This document shows, one piece after another, positions 4,474-6,024 of a stretch of 6,024 nucleotides of DNA (position 1 is the stretch's first letter; each line of letters starts with the position of its first letter). The stretch spans positions 14,640-20,663 of the forward strand of contig DJGG01000144.1 of the NCBI GenBank assembly GCA_002432195.1, in the 5' to 3' direction. This DNA is from Desulfobacteraceae bacterium UBA5852. GTDB taxonomy: Bacteria > Desulfobacterota > Desulfobacteria > Desulfobacterales > UBA5852. The notes below the pieces were generated by a model. The model was not told the origin of the DNA. It searched no databases and saw only the letters and a program-made list of their open reading frames with translations. Position numbers and translations under genes: made by a program.

Positions 4474-5925
4474 ATGACTGGCCCCGTCGAACTGGAACAT
4501 CTGGATACTTACACGTACCAGATCCCCCGCAGCCACCGCGCGGACATGCGGGTGCCCGCCCGCTTTTATGCCGATCCGGAACTGCTGGAGGGCCTGCTGC
4601 AGGACCGCAGCCTGGCCCAGCTCATCAACACCGCCACCCTGCCCGGAGCGGTCGGCTACGCTCTGGCCATGCCGGACATTCATCAGGGTTACGGCTTTCC
4701 CATCGGCGGGGTGTTGGCCACGGCCGCCCCGGAAGGGATCATCTCGCCGGGGGGCGTGGGCTACGACATCAATTGCGGCGTGCGCTTGCTGGGGAGCCAC
4801 CTTTCCCGGGACGAAATCCAACCGCACCTGGATCGGTTGGCCTCGGCCCTGCAGGCCCGGTGCCCCAGCGGTGTCGGCCAAGGCGGCGACATCCGGCTCA
4901 AAAAAGGGGAGTTGGAGGAGGTTCTGGCCCAAGGTTCCCGCTGGGCTCTGAGAAGGGGTTACGCCACGGCCGCCGACCTGGATCACACCGAGGAGGGCGG
5001 CCGGCTGAGCGGGGCTGACCCTGCCAGGGTCAGCGAGCGCGCCCTGGAACGAGGCCGGGGGCAGATCGGGACTCTCGGGGCGGGCAACCATTTCATCGAA
5101 GTGGATGCCGTCGACGCCATCTTCGAACCCGACACCGCCCAGCGCCTCGGCCTCCGGGAGAACGGCCTGGTGGTGCAAATCCATTGCGGTTCCCGGGGCC
5201 TGGGGCATCAGGTCTGTTCGGACTACGTCAAGCGCTTCCAGAAATCCCTTGCCCGTTTCGGCTACCACCTCCCCGACCGCGAATTGGTCTGCGCCCCCCT
5301 GGACAGCGCGGAAGGCTTGGATTACCTGGCCGCCATGAACGCCGCCGCCAATTTTGCCTTTGCCAATCGCCAGGTGCTCACGCATCTCATCCGGCAGTGT
5401 TTTGAAACGGCTCTGGCGGGCCGCCTGCGGCGTTTTGAACTCTTCCAGATCTACGATATCGCCCACAACATGGCCAAACTGGAAACCCACACCGTGGAGG
5501 GTCGCGAGCGCCTCCTGTGCGTCCACCGCAAGGGCGCCACCCGGGCGTTCGGCCCCGGCCGCCCGGAAGTGCCGGAGGCCTATCGCGCGGTGGGTCAGCC
5601 GGTTCTGGTGCCCGGGTCCATGGGCACCGCCAGCTGGGTGCTGACGGGGACGGCCACCGCCATGCAGGAAACCTTTGGATCCACCTGCCATGGCGCCGGT
5701 CGGCAGATGAGCCGCAGCCTGGCCAAGAAGCGCCACCGCGGCCCGGGGGTCCGGGAGGCCCTGGAACGCATGGGCATCGCCGTACGGGCCGGCAGCATGG
5801 CGGGACTGGCCGAAGAAGCGCCCCAGGCCTACAAGGATGTCGATCGCGTGGTGGAAGTGGTTCACGGCGCCGGGCTGGCGCGCAAGGTGGCGCGTCTGGT
5901 ACCCTTGGCGGTGGTCAAGGGCTGA
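4474..5925 (+). CDS. rtcB: RtcB, GTP-dependent RNA ligase (RNA-splicing ligase)
   Basis: A 483-residue RtcB of the full-length type that works with archease. It joins RNA ends bearing 2',3'-cyclic phosphate or 3'-phosphate to 5'-OH ends, using GTP and Mn2+ through a histidine-GMP intermediate. Visible signatures are MPDIHQGYGFPIGG (66-79); GGVGYDINCGVRLL (93-106), with metal ligands D98 and C101; GAGNHFIE (202-209), with H206; QIHCGSRGLGHQ (235-246), with H237; YDIAHNMAKLE (327-337), with H331; VHRKGATRAFGPG (350-362); the nucleophile H406 in STCHGAGRQMSR (403-414); and the terminal VVKG with guanine-contacting K482. Residue roles are assigned by correspondence with the Pyrococcus enzyme. Nothing catalytic is missing, so it should be active. 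In bacteria the role is usually RNA repair, for example of cleaved tRNA or rRNA; the natural substrate here is unknown. No RtcA or RtcR gene is visible. Confidence 0.97.
   Translation: MTGPVELEHLDTYTYQIPRSHRADMRVPARFYADPELLEGLLQDRSLAQLINTATLPGAVGYALAMPDIHQGYGFPIGGVLATAAPEGIISPGGVGYDINCGVRLLGSHLSRDEIQPHLDRLASALQARCPSGVGQGGDIRLKKGELEEVLAQGSRWALRRGYATAADLDHTEEGGRLSGADPARVSERALERGRGQIGTLGAGNHFIEVDAVDAIFEPDTAQRLGLRENGLVVQIHCGSRGLGHQVCSDYVKRFQKSLARFGYHLPDRELVCAPLDSAEGLDYLAAMNAAANFAFANRQVLTHLIRQCFETALAGRLRRFELFQIYDIAHNMAKLETHTVEGRERLLCVHRKGATRAFGPGRPEVPEAYRAVGQPVLVPGSMGTASWVLTGTATAMQETFGSTCHGAGRQMSRSLAKKRHRGPGVREALERMGIAVRAGSMAGLAEEAPQAYKDVDRVVEVVHGAGLARKVARLVPLAVVKG
5014..5034. repeat. Perfect inverted repeat inside rtcB
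   Basis: Ten-base arms (GCTGACCCTG and CAGGGTCAGC) flank a single C. In mRNA this would be a nine-base stem with a GCC loop. It encodes RtcB residues of about 181-187 in a region between conserved motifs. It may be a chance result of base composition or a structured mRNA element. Confidence 0.5.
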
Positions 5926-5991
5926 GCGGTCCCCCGGGATTTCGCCATACGCCGCTACGCCGGGCCCGGGTAACGGACGGAGACTTCCGCA

Positions 5992-6024
5992 ATGCAAACG
6001 GCCCCGCAGGCGATCGCCTGCGGG
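5992..6024 (+). CDS. Possible start of the next gene, cut by the window end
   Basis: An ATG at 5992 follows GGAG (5979-5982) with a nine-base gap, 66 bases after the rtcB stop. Eleven codons are visible (MQTAPQAIACG), all open. The spacing and ribosome site make it a plausible third gene of the archease-rtcB unit. There are too few residues to name it. The last 22 bases form a perfect palindrome, so the alternative is that this is non-coding terminator DNA. Confidence 0.4.
   Translation, partial: MQTAPQAIACG
6003..6024. repeat. Perfect 22-base palindrome at the window end
   Basis: The stem CCCGCAGGC pairs perfectly with GCCTGCGGG around GATC, with GCGATCGC at the centre. It may extend beyond the window on one side. 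As RNA it is a nine-base stem with a four-base loop located 78 bases after the rtcB stop, which would suit a terminator if a T-run follows. If the ATG at 5992 is real, the palindrome lies within the first codons and could hinder or regulate translation. Confidence 0.6.

Noticed and set aside
3823..5997. A 724-codon open frame on the minus strand opposite archease and rtcB
   Set aside because: It is antisense to two clearly recognised proteins. Its translation is rich in His, Gln, Gly and Pro with no domain, as expected from the complement of G+C-rich codons.
1..6024. CRISPR arrays, tRNA or rRNA genes, transposases, defence or toxin systems
   Set aside because: No regularly spaced repeats, cloverleaf sequences or matching protein motifs were seen on either strand.

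Overview
This is a G+C-rich bacterial chromosomal segment (about two thirds G+C by eye, third codon positions strongly G/C). It carries mostly housekeeping genes: an isoprenoid enzyme fused to a membrane prenyltransferase, a phospholipid acyltransferase, a small Smr-domain protein, a short uncharacterised protein, and an archease/RtcB RNA-ligation pair. The IspH-UbiA fusion, the free-standing Smr protein and the base composition together suggest a Desulfobacterota (former Deltaproteobacteria) type organism. That is an inference from remembered family distribution, not a sequence match. I see no phage, CRISPR, transposase, toxin or defence genes, and no tRNA or rRNA gene.

Layout. Positions 1-190 are extremely G+C rich. 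They may hold the tail of an upstream gene whose stop overlaps the next start (ATGA). Positions 191-1921 (+) encode the IspH-UbiA fusion. It converges on plsY (2008-2640, -), and the 86-base gap between them contains hairpins. plsY diverges from the Smr gene (2776-3114, +); the 135-base gap between them holds a good sigma70-type promoter for plsY and a perfect inverted repeat just before the Smr gene. An 81-residue protein of unknown function follows (3211-3456, +). Next comes a gene-free stretch of about 480 bases (3457-3933) with a long imperfect palindrome that looks like a dispersed intergenic repeat, then a plausible promoter. Archease (3934-4362) and rtcB (4474-5925) follow in the same direction and probably form one transcription unit. 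The window ends in a 22-base perfect palindrome that lies either at the start of another gene or in a terminator.

How the genes relate. The fusion protein joins the last step of the MEP pathway (making IPP/DMAPP) to a membrane domain of a superfamily that uses polyprenyl diphosphates. PlsY starts membrane phospholipid synthesis. Archease is the activating partner of RtcB, so the last two genes form a recognised RNA ligation or repair module. The most unusual observations are the fusion with its altered first aspartate motif, a shared motif of about 27 bases that covers the stop codons of both plsY and the 81-residue gene in outward-facing orientation, and the long intergenic palindrome.
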